In this document: positions 50,575-59,889 of the stretch, piece after piece
How the letters are laid out: each line of letters starts with the position of its first letter
Numbering within the stretch: the first letter of the stretch is position 1
Origin: Streptococcus oriscaviae
Lineage (GTDB): Bacteria > Bacillota > Bacilli > Lactobacillales > Streptococcaceae
Direction of reading: 5' to 3'
NCBI RefSeq assembly: GCF_018137985.1
Contig: NZ_CP073084.1
Location: 496,001 to 560,000 of the forward strand
Length of the DNA: 64,000 nucleotides
Notes under the pieces: model-generated
Databases searched by the model: none
The model's input: the letters and a program-made list of their open reading frames with translations, nothing else
What the model was told of the DNA's origin: nothing
Position numbers and translations under genes: made by a program

Positions 50575-51999
50575 TTATTGAATATCAAAAACGACGGATT
50601 TGACCTTGGTCATGGCTTCAATACTGTACTTAATACCTTGTACACCCGCACCAGAACCTTTGACTCCCAAGAATGGGAAGTTGTCTGGGCCGCGTTGGGT
50701 TTTGGAATTGATATGCACCGTACCCACTTCCAATTTAGAAGCAAAATCAAAGGCTAGTGGGTAATTGCTAGTAAAAATGGAAGATTGAAGACCGTATTCT
50801 GACTGGTTGCAGATGGTCAAGGCCTCATCCAGTGAGCTGACGCGAATAATCGGCAGGACTGGACCAAATGGCTCTTCCCAGGCAATTTCCATGTCTGTTG
50901 TCACATGGTCCAAAAGGGTTGGCCAGATGAGATTTTTCTCCCGCTTGTAAGGAGTTAATTCTACTGCTCCTTTTTTCTGAGCATCCTGAACCAAGCCTTC
51001 GATAAAGAGGGCAGAACTTTCATCAATGACTGGTGTGATGTCCTTGTTTTCAAATGGATCACCAACTGTCAATTTTTCGACCTCAGCCTGTAATTTGGCA
51101 GCCAGCTGGTCTGCAACAGCATCCATGACCAAGACCCGCTTGATGGCTGTACAGCGCTGACCAGAATAACTGAAGGCACCGCTGACAATTTCCTTGGCCG
51201 TATGGTCTAGGTCAGCATCCTCAAGGACCACAGCTGCGTCCTTACCACCCAACTCCAACATGATGGGACGAATACCGGCCAATTTTCCGACCTTTTGACC
51301 GATCGGTGTTGAGCCTGTAAAGTTGATAAAGTTCACTTCCGGATGCTCGATGATATAGTCCCCAATCTCAGAACCACGGCCCGTGATAGTATTGAAGACA
51401 CCTGCTGGCAAGCCGGCTTCCGCAAAGGCCTGAGCCAAAAGTAAGCCTGAGATAGATCCTTGCGTTGGCGGCTTAAACATAACCACATTTCCCCCGATAA
51501 GGGCTGGGGCAATTTTGGATGCGGACAGATTGACAGGATAGTTGTAGGGGGCAATAGCCAAGACCACACCAACTGGTTCCCGACGAATCAAGGAAATTTT
51601 TGATTTGGCAGCTGGTTCATAAGTACCACCTTCCAAGGAAGAACCGTAGACCCGAAGGCCTTCTTCCGCAGCATAGCGAATCAAGTGGGCTGAACGGTCG
51701 ACCTCGCTGATGGAAGCCTTGATGTCTTTGGACACTTCCTTGGCTAAGATTTCACCGATTTGATCCTTGCGCTCTTCTAAGATATCCGCTGCCTTGTGCA
51801 AATACTGGGCCCGTTCATATGCTGACAAAGCCCGCCAAGCAGGGAGCGCCTTGCGTGCTGCTGCCATGGCCACATCGACTTCTTCCTGTGACATAGCAGG
51901 AACTGTCCCTAGTTTTTCATCATTTATTGGCGAATAAATTGTGAGGGTTTTGGCAGAGCTTACCCATTGACCATTTACATAGTTTTGATAGTCTTTCAA
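50575..51999 (-). CDS. gapN: NADP-dependent non-phosphorylating glyceraldehyde-3-phosphate dehydrogenase
   Basis: Protein of 474 residues. It oxidises glyceraldehyde 3-phosphate directly to 3-phosphoglycerate, giving NADPH without ATP. The catalytic Cys is in YSGQRCTAIKR and the Glu in MLELGGKDAA; FKPPTQGSISGLLLAQAF is typical. The start is TTG at 51999, with AAGGAGG seven bases before it. The frame extends to 52038 but would read through the ribosome binding site. In streptococci GapN is a main NADPH source alongside Zwf. Confidence 0.96.
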   Translation of the reverse strand: MKDYQNYVNGQWVSSAKTLTIYSPINDEKLGTVPAMSQEEVDVAMAAARKALPAWRALSAYERAQYLHKAADILEERKDQIGEILAKEVSKDIKASISEVDRSAHLIRYAAEEGLRVYGSSLEGGTYEPAAKSKISLIRREPVGVVLAIAPYNYPVNLSASKIAPALIGGNVVMFKPPTQGSISGLLLAQAFAEAGLPAGVFNTITGRGSEIGDYIIEHPEVNFINFTGSTPIGQKVGKLAGIRPIMLELGGKDAAVVLEDADLDHTAKEIVSGAFSYSGQRCTAIKRVLVMDAVADQLAAKLQAEVEKLTVGDPFENKDITPVIDESSALFIEGLVQDAQKKGAVELTPYKREKNLIWPTLLDHVTTDMEIAWEEPFGPVLPIIRVSSLDEALTICNQSEYGLQSSIFTSNYPLAFDFASKLEVGTVHINSKTQRGPDNFPFLGVKGSGAGVQGIKYSIEAMTKVKSVVFDIQ

Positions 52000-52028
52000 T
52001 CTCCAACCTCCTTTGGTAGAATGTGAAT

Positions 52029-52057
52029 AGTGTAACATAACAAAGGGTGAATTGCAA
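52029..52057 (-). promoter_or_regulatory. gapN promoter
   Basis: Minus strand TTGCAA (52052-52057), 17-base spacer, TACACT (52029-52034) with an upstream TGT extension. The predicted leader is about 23 bases. Confidence 0.8.
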
Positions 52058-52101
52058 ATATTTTTAGAAAATTTTAAATATTCAATACATCGAACTAATT
52101 C

Positions 52102-52127
52102 AAAAAAATAGGCCCCGAAGGACCTAT
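52102..52127 (-). terminator. ptsHI terminator
   Basis: Minus strand ATAGGTCC-TTCG-GGGCCTAT, a UUCG-capped 8-bp stem followed by seven T residues. It separates ptsI from gapN, so gapN relies on its own promoter. Confidence 0.88.
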
Positions 52128-52137
52128 CATTATTGGT

Positions 52138-53871
52138 TTAATCAAAAGATACATACTCTTTTTGCAATTCAAGAACTTCTTCTGCTGTCGCACATTCTGT
52201 CAATGCACGGTGAGCATATTCTTGCATCTTAGCAGTATCAAGAGTCTTCATGAGGCTGCGTGTCCGAAGGACAGAAGTTGCACTCATAGAGAACTCATCC
52301 AAGCCCATACCCACAAGGAGTGGAACAGCTTGTTGGTCACCTGCCATCTCACCACACATACCAGCCCACTTACCTTCTGCGTGAGCAGCCTTGATAACGT
52401 TGTTAATCAAGCGAAGGATAGATGGGTTGTACGGCTGGTAGAGGTAGGAAACTTGCTCGTTCATACGGTCAGCTGCCATGGTGTACTGGATAAGGTCGTT
52501 TGTACCAATTGAGAAGAAATCAACTTCCTTAGCAAATTGGTCCGCAAGCATTGCTGCAGCAGGGATTTCAATCATGATACCCACTTGGATATCATCAGCC
52601 ACCGCTACGCCTTCAGCCAAGAGCTTAGCTTTTTCTTCTTCCAAGATTGCTTTTGCTGCACGGAATTCCGTCAAGAGGGCAACCATTGGGAACATGATAC
52701 GAAGTTTACCATGTACAGATGAGCGAAGAAGGGCACGCAACTGAGTACGGAACATTTGGTTACCAGTCTCAGAGATAGAGATACGAAGGGCGCGGAAACC
52801 AAGGAATGGGTTCATTTCATGTGGAAGGTCAAAGTAAGGAAGTTCCTTATCTCCACCGATGTCCATGGTACGAACCACTACTGGCTTACCGTTCATACCT
52901 TCAAGTACTGCCTTGTAAGCTTCATACTGCTCATCTTCTGTTGGGAAGTCTTGAGAATCCATGTAGAGGAACTCTGTACGGTAAAGACCAACCGCTTCAG
53001 CGCCATTATCGTTTACACCTTCAACGTCCTTCGGTGTACCGATGTTGGCTGCCAACTCAAAGTGCTTGCCATCAGCTGTTACTGTTTGAGCATCTTTCAA
53101 AAGCGCCCATTCAGCTTTTTGCTTCGCATAGGCTTCACCAGCTGCCTTGAATTCTGCGATTTGTTCTTCAGTAGGGTGGATAATCACATCACCTGTGATA
53201 CCGTTAACAGCAAGGACATCACCATCTTTAACGATTTCCGTAATATTATTGGTACCAAGTACAGCAGCGATTTCAAGGGTGCGGGCCATGATAGCAGAGT
53301 GGCTAGTACGGCCGCCAATGTTGGTTACAAAGGCTTTTACATACTTCTTGTTCAATTGTGCTGTATCAGAAGGTGTCAAGTCATGAGCAATAACGATTGA
53401 TTCTTCTGAGATGGTAGCAGGGTTTGGCAAACGAACGCCAAGCAAGTGTGCCAAGACACGTTTGGTTACGTCACGGATGTCTGCTGCACGTTCTTGCATG
53501 TAAGGGTTGTCTTCCATGCCTTCAAAAATAGCAATAAACATATCCGTTACTTCTGTCAAACCAGTTTCTGCATTGGCTTTCTTTGCACGAATTGTTTCTT
53601 TAATCTGACCGATCATTTCTGGGTCAGCAAGTACCATTAAGTGAGCATCAAATACGGCTGCTGCTTCCTCACCAAGGCTTGCTACTGCATTTTCACGGAT
53701 AACAGAAAGCTCGTTCTGCGATGCTTCGAGAGCGGCATCCAAACGAGCTTCTTCTGCATTTGTATCTTCCACTGTCACAGTTTCAAATGACAAATCCGGC
53801 TGAACGAGTAGATATGCCTTAGCAACGGCAACACCATCAGATGCTGCAATTCCTTTAAGCATTTCTGTCAT
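52138..53871 (-). CDS. ptsI: Phosphoenolpyruvate-protein phosphotransferase (enzyme I)
   Basis: Protein of 577 residues. The phosphorylated histidine is in [12 protein letters not shown], and the PEP-binding C-terminal half has [18 protein letters not shown] and [17 protein letters not shown]. It takes phosphate from PEP and passes it to HPr for all PTS sugars. The start at 53871 ([14 protein letters not shown]) is the conserved one, five bases after the ptsH stop; the frame extends into ptsH. Confidence 0.98.
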   Translation of the reverse strand: MTEMLKGIAASDGVAVAKAYLLVQPDLSFETVTVEDTNAEEARLDAALEASQNELSVIRENAVASLGEEAAAVFDAHLMVLADPEMIGQIKETIRAKKANAETGLTEVTDMFIAIFEGMEDNPYMQERAADIRDVTKRVLAHLLGVRLPNPATISEESIVIAHDLTPSDTAQLNKKYVKAFVTNIGGRTSHSAIMARTLEIAAVLGTNNITEIVKDGDVLAVNGITGDVIIHPTEEQIAEFKAAGEAYAKQKAEWALLKDAQTVTADGKHFELAANIGTPKDVEGVNDNGAEAVGLYRTEFLYMDSQDFPTEDEQYEAYKAVLEGMNGKPVVVRTMDIGGDKELPYFDLPHEMNPFLGFRALRISISETGNQMFRTQLRALLRSSVHGKLRIMFPMVALLTEFRAAKAILEEEKAKLLAEGVAVADDIQVGIMIEIPAAAMLADQFAKEVDFFSIGTNDLIQYTMAADRMNEQVSYLYQPYNPSILRLINNVIKAAHAEGKWAGMCGEMAGDQQAVPLLVGMGLDEFSMSATSVLRTRSLMKTLDTAKMQEYAHRALTECATAEEVLELQKEYVSFD

Positions 53872-53875
53872 ATCC

Positions 53876-54139
53876 TTACGCCAATCCTTCTTTTTCCATT
53901 GTTTCAGTGATTGCTGCGATTGCATCGTCAGCATCTGCACCTTCAGCAGTGATGGTTACATCAGCACCTTGACCAACACCAAGACTCATAACACCCATAA
54001 TAGACTTAAGGTTTACTGATTTGTCCTTGTAGTTCAAAGTGATATCTGAAGCGAACTTGCTAGCTGTTTGCACAAGCAAAGTTGCTGGACGTGCGTGGAT
54101 ACCTGTTTCTGCCACAATGTGGAAATCTTTTGAAGCCAT
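53876..54139 (-). CDS. ptsH: Phosphocarrier protein HPr
   Basis: Protein of 87 residues. His15 lies in [11 protein letters not shown], the site phosphorylated by enzyme I, and Ser46 in [11 protein letters not shown] is the HPr kinase site used for CcpA control in Gram-positives. AAAGGAG precedes the ATG at 54139; the frame upstream to 54178 lacks a site. First gene of the ptsHI operon. Confidence 0.98.
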   Translation of the reverse strand: MASKDFHIVAETGIHARPATLLVQTASKFASDITLNYKDKSVNLKSIMGVMSLGVGQGADVTITAEGADADDAIAAITETMEKEGLA

Positions 54140-54201
54140 AGTTGGATTCTCCTTTGTTTTTTCAAAATTGCGGGTCATTTTTGATAACCCTTACATCCAC
54201 G

Positions 54202-54230
54202 ATTATATCATTTTTTGAAATCATTTTCAA
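54202..54230 (-). promoter_or_regulatory. ptsHI promoter with a cre-like overlap
   Basis: Minus strand TTGAAA (54225-54230), 17-base spacer, TATAAT (54202-54207). TTGAAAATGATTTCA (54216-54230) matches the cre consensus at all but one fixed base (T for C), so CcpA binding over the -35 is possible. Confidence 0.8.
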
Positions 54231-54274
54231 GAATTTTTTGTATCTCTTTCAAAAATCCCTTTTATCTTTGACAT

Positions 54275-54310
54275 TCAAATAAAGCCTAGGCTTGCGGCTC
54301 TAGGCTTTTA
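54275..54310 (-). terminator. Terminator of the acnA-citZ-icd operon
   Basis: Minus strand AAAGCCTAG and CTAGGCTTT form a perfect 9-bp stem around an 10-base loop, followed by ATTTG. The T run is weak. Confidence 0.6.
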
Positions 54311-54333
54311 ACAGAAAATCTGTTTTTCATCTT

Positions 54334-55515
54334 TTACAATTTTTCAAGAATTTTTCTTGCAAATTGACTGGTGGTTAGAGCTTCTACTCCCATACTTGTG
54401 GCAAAATCGCCGGTTACCTGGCCTGATTGGATAGTCTTCTCCAAAGCAGTAATAAGGGCTGCTGACACTTCCTGCCAACCGATATAGTCTAACATCATGC
54501 AAGCTGATAAAATCAAGGAACATGGGTTTGCCTTGTTCTGACCGGCAATATCAGGGGCAGTTCCGTGGGTCGCTTCAAAGACAGCATGGCCAGTTTGGTA
54601 GTTGATATTGGCCCCTGGGGCAATCCCAATCCCACCCACCTGAGCTGCTAGCGCATCGCTAGCATAGTCACCATTTAAATTGGTCAGAGCAACCACATCA
54701 AACTTCTCAGGAGCCAGCAAGATCTGCTGAAGAAAATTATCTGCGATAATATCGTTGATTTCCAAGCGGCCGTCATGTAGAGCATCCGCATATTCATGTT
54801 CAGCCAGTTCATAGCCCCACTTTCGGAAACCGCCTTCGGTGAATTTTTGAATATTCCCCTTGTGAACAAGGGTTACGCGTTTGAGATTTTTCTCCAAAGC
54901 GTAGTCAATTGCAGCCCGAATCAGGCGCTGGCTGCCTTCCTTGGAAATCGGCTTAATTCCTATGCTAGAGCTATGTGGAAAACGAATCTTTTTGACCTGC
55001 ATGGTGTTTTCTAAAAAGTCAATGACCTGCTTGACCTCTCTTGTTCCCATCTCCCACTCAATGCCAGCATAAATATCCTCTGTATTTTCCCTGAAGATGG
55101 TCATATCTGTCTTTTCAGGCTCTTTTAAAGGACTGGGTACTCCTTTGAAATAACGAATAGGGCGTACACAGGCATACAGGTCAAGTTCCTGTCGCAGGGC
55201 CACATTGAGCGAACGATGTCCCTCACCAACTGGTGTTCCAAGAGGACCCTTGATGGCAACTAGATGGCTTTTGATGGTTTCTAATGTTTCCTTTGGCAGC
55301 GAAGTACCTGTTGTCGCATACGCTTTTTCACCCGCCAAAACTTCCTGCCATTTGATTCGACGCTTTCCTGCATACACTTTTTCAACCGCAGCATCGATTA
55401 TGGTCTGAGTACTCTTCCATATATCCTGACCTACACCATCTCCTTCAATGTAAGGAATGATTGGCTCAGCTGGAACCTGCAATTGTCCATTTATCATCCT
55501 AATTTTTTCTGACAT
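54334..55515 (-). CDS. icd: Isocitrate dehydrogenase
   Basis: Protein of 393 residues. It oxidises isocitrate to 2-oxoglutarate. Visible are the N-terminal [16 protein letters not shown], the substrate-binding [14 protein letters not shown] and [16 protein letters not shown] preference is likely from the family but not certain. GTG at 55518 and ATG at 55515 both precede the frame; ATG fits GAGG spacing. It begins four bases after citZ stops and is the last gene of the operon. Confidence 0.96.
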   Translation of the reverse strand: MSEKIRMINGQLQVPAEPIIPYIEGDGVGQDIWKSTQTIIDAAVEKVYAGKRRIKWQEVLAGEKAYATTGTSLPKETLETIKSHLVAIKGPLGTPVGEGHRSLNVALRQELDLYACVRPIRYFKGVPSPLKEPEKTDMTIFRENTEDIYAGIEWEMGTREVKQVIDFLENTMQVKKIRFPHSSSIGIKPISKEGSQRLIRAAIDYALEKNLKRVTLVHKGNIQKFTEGGFRKWGYELAEHEYADALHDGRLEINDIIADNFLQQILLAPEKFDVVALTNLNGDYASDALAAQVGGIGIAPGANINYQTGHAVFEATHGTAPDIAGQNKANPCSLILSACMMLDYIGWQEVSAALITALEKTIQSGQVTGDFATSMGVEALTTSQFARKILEKL

Positions 55516-55518
55516 CAC

Positions 55519-56637
55519 TTACCTCTTTCCTATCGGGATATATGTGAGATTGGTCAATCCTTTGTATTGAGAACGAGGACGAATCAACTTGTTGTTTTTC
55601 TTTTGCTCCTGCACATGGGCAATCCAGCCTGCCATTCGACTCATGGCGAAAATCAAGGTAAAGATGTCGCTGTCAATACCTAGGACATGATAGACTGTCG
55701 CAGAGTAAAAATCTACATTGGGTATCAAGCCTTTTTTATTGCGAATGAAGTCTTCAACTTCTTCTGAAAGTCTAAAGAAATCCGCATCTTCTCCTCCTTC
55801 TGTCAGATCTTTCGCCATTTCTTTCAGGTATTTTTCCCTAGGGTCAACCGTCTTGTAAACGCGGTGGCCAAAGCCCATAATTTTTTCCTTGGAATCAAGT
55901 TTCTGCTGCAAATAAGCCTCTGTATCTCCGCTTTCACGGATGGCTAAAAGCATATCGAAGACGCGCTCGTTTGCCCCACCATGAAGCGAACCCTTGAGGG
56001 TACCAATGGCCGTGGTCACACAGGAATAGAGGTCAGCCAAGGTTGAAGCTGTTACTCGCGCCGCAAAAGTTGAGGCATTCAGCTCATGATCTGCGTGTAG
56101 AACCAAAGCCCTGTTGAAGGCTTTAACTTCTAGCTCGCTCGGCTCTTGCCCCTTGAGCATATAAAGAAAATTGGCTGCAAATCCCAAATCTTCCCTAGGT
56201 TCAATCGGTGTTAATCCTTGGCGCAGTCGCGCAAAAGCCGCGATAATAGTCGGTACTTTAGCCATGATTTGGATAGATTGATCATAGAGTGCCTCCAGGG
56301 TGTTTTCTTCTGCATGAACATTGTAAACTCCCAAGAGTGATACGGTTGAACGCAAGACACTCATCGGATGTAGGTGTTTGCGTGATTGAATCAAAATACA
56401 TTGCTCTACTGCATCCGAAATCGCATACTCTGAGCGCAAGCTTTTTTCAAAATGATTGAGTTCAACCTGAGTAGGCAAGTGTAAATTCCAGAGGAGATAG
56501 ATAACCTCCTCAAAAGAAGCGTTGTTGTCCATCAACTCCGACATGTCGTAGCCTGCATAAGACAAGGCATCATTTTCGATTGCACAAATACGTGTATCAC
56601 AAGCAATCGTATCTTTCAAACCCATTGCATCTAACAT
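55519..56637 (-). CDS. citZ: Citrate synthase
   Basis: Protein of 372 residues, type II short citrate synthase. The catalytic His motifs are [11 protein letters not shown] and [14 protein letters not shown], and the Asp is near [14 protein letters not shown]. It condenses oxaloacetate with acetyl-CoA. It overlaps the acnA stop by seven bases with a GGAGA site inside the end of acnA. Confidence 0.96.
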   Translation of the reverse strand: MLDAMGLKDTIACDTRICAIENDALSYAGYDMSELMDNNASFEEVIYLLWNLHLPTQVELNHFEKSLRSEYAISDAVEQCILIQSRKHLHPMSVLRSTVSLLGVYNVHAEENTLEALYDQSIQIMAKVPTIIAAFARLRQGLTPIEPREDLGFAANFLYMLKGQEPSELEVKAFNRALVLHADHELNASTFAARVTASTLADLYSCVTTAIGTLKGSLHGGANERVFDMLLAIRESGDTEAYLQQKLDSKEKIMGFGHRVYKTVDPREKYLKEMAKDLTEGGEDADFFRLSEEVEDFIRNKKGLIPNVDFYSATVYHVLGIDSDIFTLIFAMSRMAGWIAHVQEQKKNNKLIRPRSQYKGLTNLTYIPIGKR

Positions 56638-59303
56638 ATTAAGTCTCCTAATTTCTTCCTAACAACCATTGGTAGGATTCCCCCGTTCTGATAGTAACGA
56701 ATATCCGCATCTGCATCAAAGCGCAGAATCGCTTGGAACTCCTTGTTTCCAGTTTCAGAATAGGCTCTAACTGTGACCAACTGTCCCACTAGAGGATTGT
56801 GAGGGAGGTCAATGTCATAGGTTTCAAAACCTGTTAAACCAAGACTATCCGCCGTCTGCCCTTCCATAAACTGAAGCGGGAGAACCCCCATCATCACAAG
56901 ATTGGAACGATGAATCCGCTCAAAGGATTCTGCCAGCACTGCTTTCACCCCCAAAAGATTTGCTCCTTTGGCAGCCCAGTCCCGGCTAGAGCCCATACCA
57001 TAGTCTTTTCCTGCGATAACTAGGCTACCGATTCCAGCTTCTTTGTAGCGCATAGCTACCTCGTAGATAGGGAGGATATCACCTTTATAGTAGCTCCACC
57101 CCCCGATTTTACCATCTGCCAATTCATTTTTTATACGAATGTTGGCAAATGTTCCCCGCATCATTACCTCGTGATTGCCACGACGGCTACCATACGAATT
57201 GAAGTCCATGTAGTCAATCCCTTTGTCCATCAGGTATTGAGCAGCAGGACTAATCCGAGCAATGTTCCCTGCCGGAGAAATATGGTCGGTTGTCACCGAA
57301 TCACCAAACTTAGCAAGAACCGCCAGCCCCTTCAATGGTTTAATTGCAGATTCTTCTTCTAGAGCATCAAAGTAGGGTGGATTTTGAATATAGGTGGATG
57401 CCTCATCCCAGGCGTAATTTTTCTCCTGTCCCGTTGCAATCTCATTCCAGGCCTCACTATCTGAGAAGACCTGCTTGTACTCTTCCTCGAAAAGATCGCG
57501 GGTTACAAATCGCTCGATGTAGGCGTCCACTTCTGCGCGGTCAGGCATAATGTCCGCTAGATAAACCGGCTGGCCATCCGTATCTTTACCAAGAGGTTGA
57601 CTGGTCAAGTCAATATTGGTCGTACCAGCCAGCGCATAGGCTACCACCAAGGGTGGGCTGGCTAGAAAATTGGCCTTCACAAGCGGATTGATGCGTCCTT
57701 CAAAGTTTCGGTTGCCAGACAAGACCGCCGACACCAGCAAATCTTCTTTGCGAATGGCTTCTGCTACTTCTGGCAACAAATCTCCAGAGTTTCCTATGCA
57801 GGTGGTGCAACCATAGCCAACAAGGTTGAAACCTAGAGTATCCAGATAAGTCTGCAAACCTGAATTTCGCAGATAGCCTGTTACCACTTTAGAGCCTGGG
57901 GCAAGGGAGGTTTTCACCGTTTTGGTAACTGTCAACCCTCTCTCAACCGCTTTTTTAGCCAGCAGACCAGCCGCTAGCAAAACATACGGGTTTGAGGTGT
58001 TGGTGCAGGAAGTAATGGCAGCGATGGCTACATGACCTGTTTGAATGGTTTCTTCCCCTGTCGAAAAGGTCACCTGCGCTGTTTTTTGAAGTTCGTCGAC
58101 TCCTAGCCCAAAACCGCGAACTCCCACTTCTCGAACCAGACTGGCTTGGAATTCATTTTTCGCTTGGGCCAGTTCAATCAAATCTTGCGGTCGCTTAGGA
58201 CCTGATATAGATGGCCCAATGTCGGACAGATCAATCTCAACAACCTTCGTATAGGTCGGTATTCTATCCTTATCGTAATAGAGGTGATTGGCTTTTGCAT
58301 AGGCCTCTGTCAAGGCAATCGTTTCATCCGAACGGTTGGTCAGGCGCATATATTCCAAGGTTTCCTGATCAATAGGAAAATAACCACAGGTCGCGCCATA
58401 TTCCGGCGCCATATTCGATACCGTTGCTCGATCCGCCAAACTCAAGGACTCCAAACCTGAACCAAAAAATTCCACAAACTTACCGACAACATTTTCCTGA
58501 CGCAAGACCTGAGTGACCTTGAGGGCTAAATCCGTTGCAGTAGCAACCTTGGGCAAACTCCCCGTCAGCCGAACACCGATAACTTCCGGTACCGGAAAAT
58601 ACGAAGCTTCTCCTAACATAGCCGCTTCAGCCTCGATTCCGCCGACACCCCAACCTAAGACGCCAATACCATTGATCATCGTAGTATGGCTATCTGTTCC
58701 AAACATAGAATCCGGATACAGCACTCCATCCTTTTCAATCACCACATCACTGAGAAACTCGATATTCACCTGATGAATAATCCCTGTCGCAGGCGGAACC
58801 GCTCGGTAATTCTCAAAAGATTGCTCCGCCCACTTAAGGAATTGATAGCGCTCCATATTGCGCTCAAATTCCAGTTCAATATTTTTGTTCAAGGCATCGC
58901 TGCTGCCGAAGTAGTCCACTTGAACGCTATGGTCAATTACCAGATCAACAGGAATTTCAGGGTTAATCAACTCTGGATTCCCACCGTATTTGACTACCGC
59001 ATCTCTCATAGAAGCCAAGTCAACCACCACCGGAACTCCGGTGAAATCCTGTAAGATAACCCGGCTAGGTTTAAAGGGAACCTCACCGAGAGGAGACTGT
59101 GCTTGATAAGAAATTAGATTTAAAATGTGAGATTTAGTAACATCAACACCATCTTCTTTCCGGATTAAACTTTCAAGCAAAATCCGAATCGTGTAGGGAA
59201 GTGTATAAATAGAAACTCCCTCATCTTGGCAAGCTCTGGCAATATCAAAATAGGCATATTCTTTATTTAAAAGACGCAGTTGGTTTTTGTATTGATTTCC
59301 CAT
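56631..59303 (-). CDS. acnA: Aconitate hydratase
   Basis: Protein of 890 residues of the AcnA/IRP1 type. The 4Fe-4S cysteines are visible in [11 protein letters not shown] and [17 protein letters not shown]. It isomerises citrate to isocitrate. With citZ and icd it makes an oxidative branch ending at 2-oxoglutarate for glutamate synthesis; no further TCA genes are in the window. It is the first gene of the operon and its promoter holds two candidate operators. Confidence 0.97.
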   Translation of the reverse strand: MGNQYKNQLRLLNKEYAYFDIARACQDEGVSIYTLPYTIRILLESLIRKEDGVDVTKSHILNLISYQAQSPLGEVPFKPSRVILQDFTGVPVVVDLASMRDAVVKYGGNPELINPEIPVDLVIDHSVQVDYFGSSDALNKNIELEFERNMERYQFLKWAEQSFENYRAVPPATGIIHQVNIEFLSDVVIEKDGVLYPDSMFGTDSHTTMINGIGVLGWGVGGIEAEAAMLGEASYFPVPEVIGVRLTGSLPKVATATDLALKVTQVLRQENVVGKFVEFFGSGLESLSLADRATVSNMAPEYGATCGYFPIDQETLEYMRLTNRSDETIALTEAYAKANHLYYDKDRIPTYTKVVEIDLSDIGPSISGPKRPQDLIELAQAKNEFQASLVREVGVRGFGLGVDELQKTAQVTFSTGEETIQTGHVAIAAITSCTNTSNPYVLLAAGLLAKKAVERGLTVTKTVKTSLAPGSKVVTGYLRNSGLQTYLDTLGFNLVGYGCTTCIGNSGDLLPEVAEAIRKEDLLVSAVLSGNRNFEGRINPLVKANFLASPPLVVAYALAGTTNIDLTSQPLGKDTDGQPVYLADIMPDRAEVDAYIERFVTRDLFEEEYKQVFSDSEAWNEIATGQEKNYAWDEASTYIQNPPYFDALEEESAIKPLKGLAVLAKFGDSVTTDHISPAGNIARISPAAQYLMDKGIDYMDFNSYGSRRGNHEVMMRGTFANIRIKNELADGKIGGWSYYKGDILPIYEVAMRYKEAGIGSLVIAGKDYGMGSSRDWAAKGANLLGVKAVLAESFERIHRSNLVMMGVLPLQFMEGQTADSLGLTGFETYDIDLPHNPLVGQLVTVRAYSETGNKEFQAILRFDADADIRYYQNGGILPMVVRKKLGDLIC

Positions 59304-59331
59304 TCAGTCCACCTCTATCGTTTTTGCTAAT

Positions 59332-59353
59332 ATTATACAGCGCTTTGTATAAT
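59332..59353. promoter_or_regulatory. Inverted repeat covering the acnA -10
   Basis: ATTATACA (59332-59339), six-base spacer, TGTATAAT (59346-59353): perfect 8-bp arms that include the -10 hexamer, an operator-like position. The protein that binds it is unknown. Confidence 0.6.
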
Positions 59354-59360
59354 AAAACAA
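59332..59360 (-). promoter_or_regulatory. acnA-citZ-icd promoter
   Basis: Minus strand TTGTTT (59355-59360), 17-base spacer, TATAAT (59332-59337). Leader of about 22 bases with AGAGGTGG before the ATG. Confidence 0.8.
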
Positions 59361-59378
59361 TCCACTCCTGACTCTTTG

Positions 59379-59395
59379 TGTTATATTTTATAACA
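59379..59395. promoter_or_regulatory. GlnR-box-like operator upstream of acnA
   Basis: TGTTATA-TTT-TATAACA is a perfect palindrome and a full match to the GlnR/TnrA consensus TGTNA-N7-TNACA. It lies about 62 bases upstream of the predicted acnA start. In S. mutans, as I recall, GlnR controls the citBZC genes, the same operon. Confidence 0.7.
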
Positions 59396-59488
59396 TTGTT
59401 TTATTTGTTTTTCAGACACAACAATAAGACCGCATTAGCCCTACAAAAAAAACAAGTTGAACAAAACCGCATGACATCAAGGTTTTAT

Positions 59489-59502
59489 ACTACATATGGT
59501 GT
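59489..59502. promoter_or_regulatory. NrdR box 1
   Basis: ACTACATATGGTGT is the reverse of ACACCATATGTAGT and matches ACACWATATMTWGT at 12 of 14 positions. It is exactly 30 bp from box 2, centre to centre. Confidence 0.65.
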
Positions 59503-59518
59503 TTAACGTCCCATTCAG

Positions 59519-59532
59519 ACACAATATTTAGT
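59519..59532. promoter_or_regulatory. NrdR box 2
   Basis: ACACAATATTTAGT matches the NrdR consensus ACACWATATMTWGT at 13 of 14 positions. It lies nine bases upstream of the nrdH -35. Confidence 0.75.
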
Positions 59533-59541
59533 CTTTAAAAG

Positions 59542-59570
59542 TTGACTTTTCTGTCCTTTCATTGTATTCT
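59542..59570 (+). promoter_or_regulatory. nrdH-nrdE promoter
   Basis: TTGACT (59542-59547), 17-base spacer, TATTCT (59565-59570). The ATG of nrdH is 30 bases on, after AAGGAG. Confidence 0.75.
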
Positions 59571-59600
59571 ATACTGGTGATTAAATTTAAGGAGAAAACT

Positions 59601-59822
59601 ATGGTAACCGTTTACTCAAAAAACAACTGTGTCCAATGCAAAATGACCAAGCGTTTCTTAGAACAACACAATGTTGCCTTTAAAGAAATCAACCTTGACG
59701 AAGAACCAGAATATATCCAACACGTTAAAGACCTTGGATTTTCAGCTGCTCCAGTTATCGAAACTGGAACCGAAACCTTCTCAGGTTTCCAACCAGCCAA
59801 ATTAAAAAACCTTGTATCATAA
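59601..59822 (+). CDS. nrdH: Glutaredoxin-like protein NrdH
   Basis: Protein of 73 residues. The redox motif CVQC is at residues 10-13 and FSGFQPAKLKNL at the C terminus is the NrdH signature. It reduces the class Ib ribonucleotide reductase NrdE, using thioredoxin reductase. The ATG at 59601 follows AAGGAG; the in-frame extension back to 59562 overlaps the promoter and is rejected. Confidence 0.96.
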   Translation: MVTVYSKNNCVQCKMTKRFLEQHNVAFKEINLDEEPEYIQHVKDLGFSAAPVIETGTETFSGFQPAKLKNLVS

Positions 59823-59889
59823 GGTTTTCGTCTACTAGAAACCATCTGGGTCTGTACCCACCTTATTACGATAGAAAGATACAGTTAAT

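Noticed and set aside
52756..53400. 214-codon frame on the plus strand
   Set aside because: It lies wholly antisense to ptsI, with composition rich in Cys, Phe and Ser as expected of a shadow of a conserved gene.
53872..53940. N-terminal extension of ptsI
   Set aside because: It would read through the end of ptsH in another frame; [13 protein letters not shown] is the conserved start.
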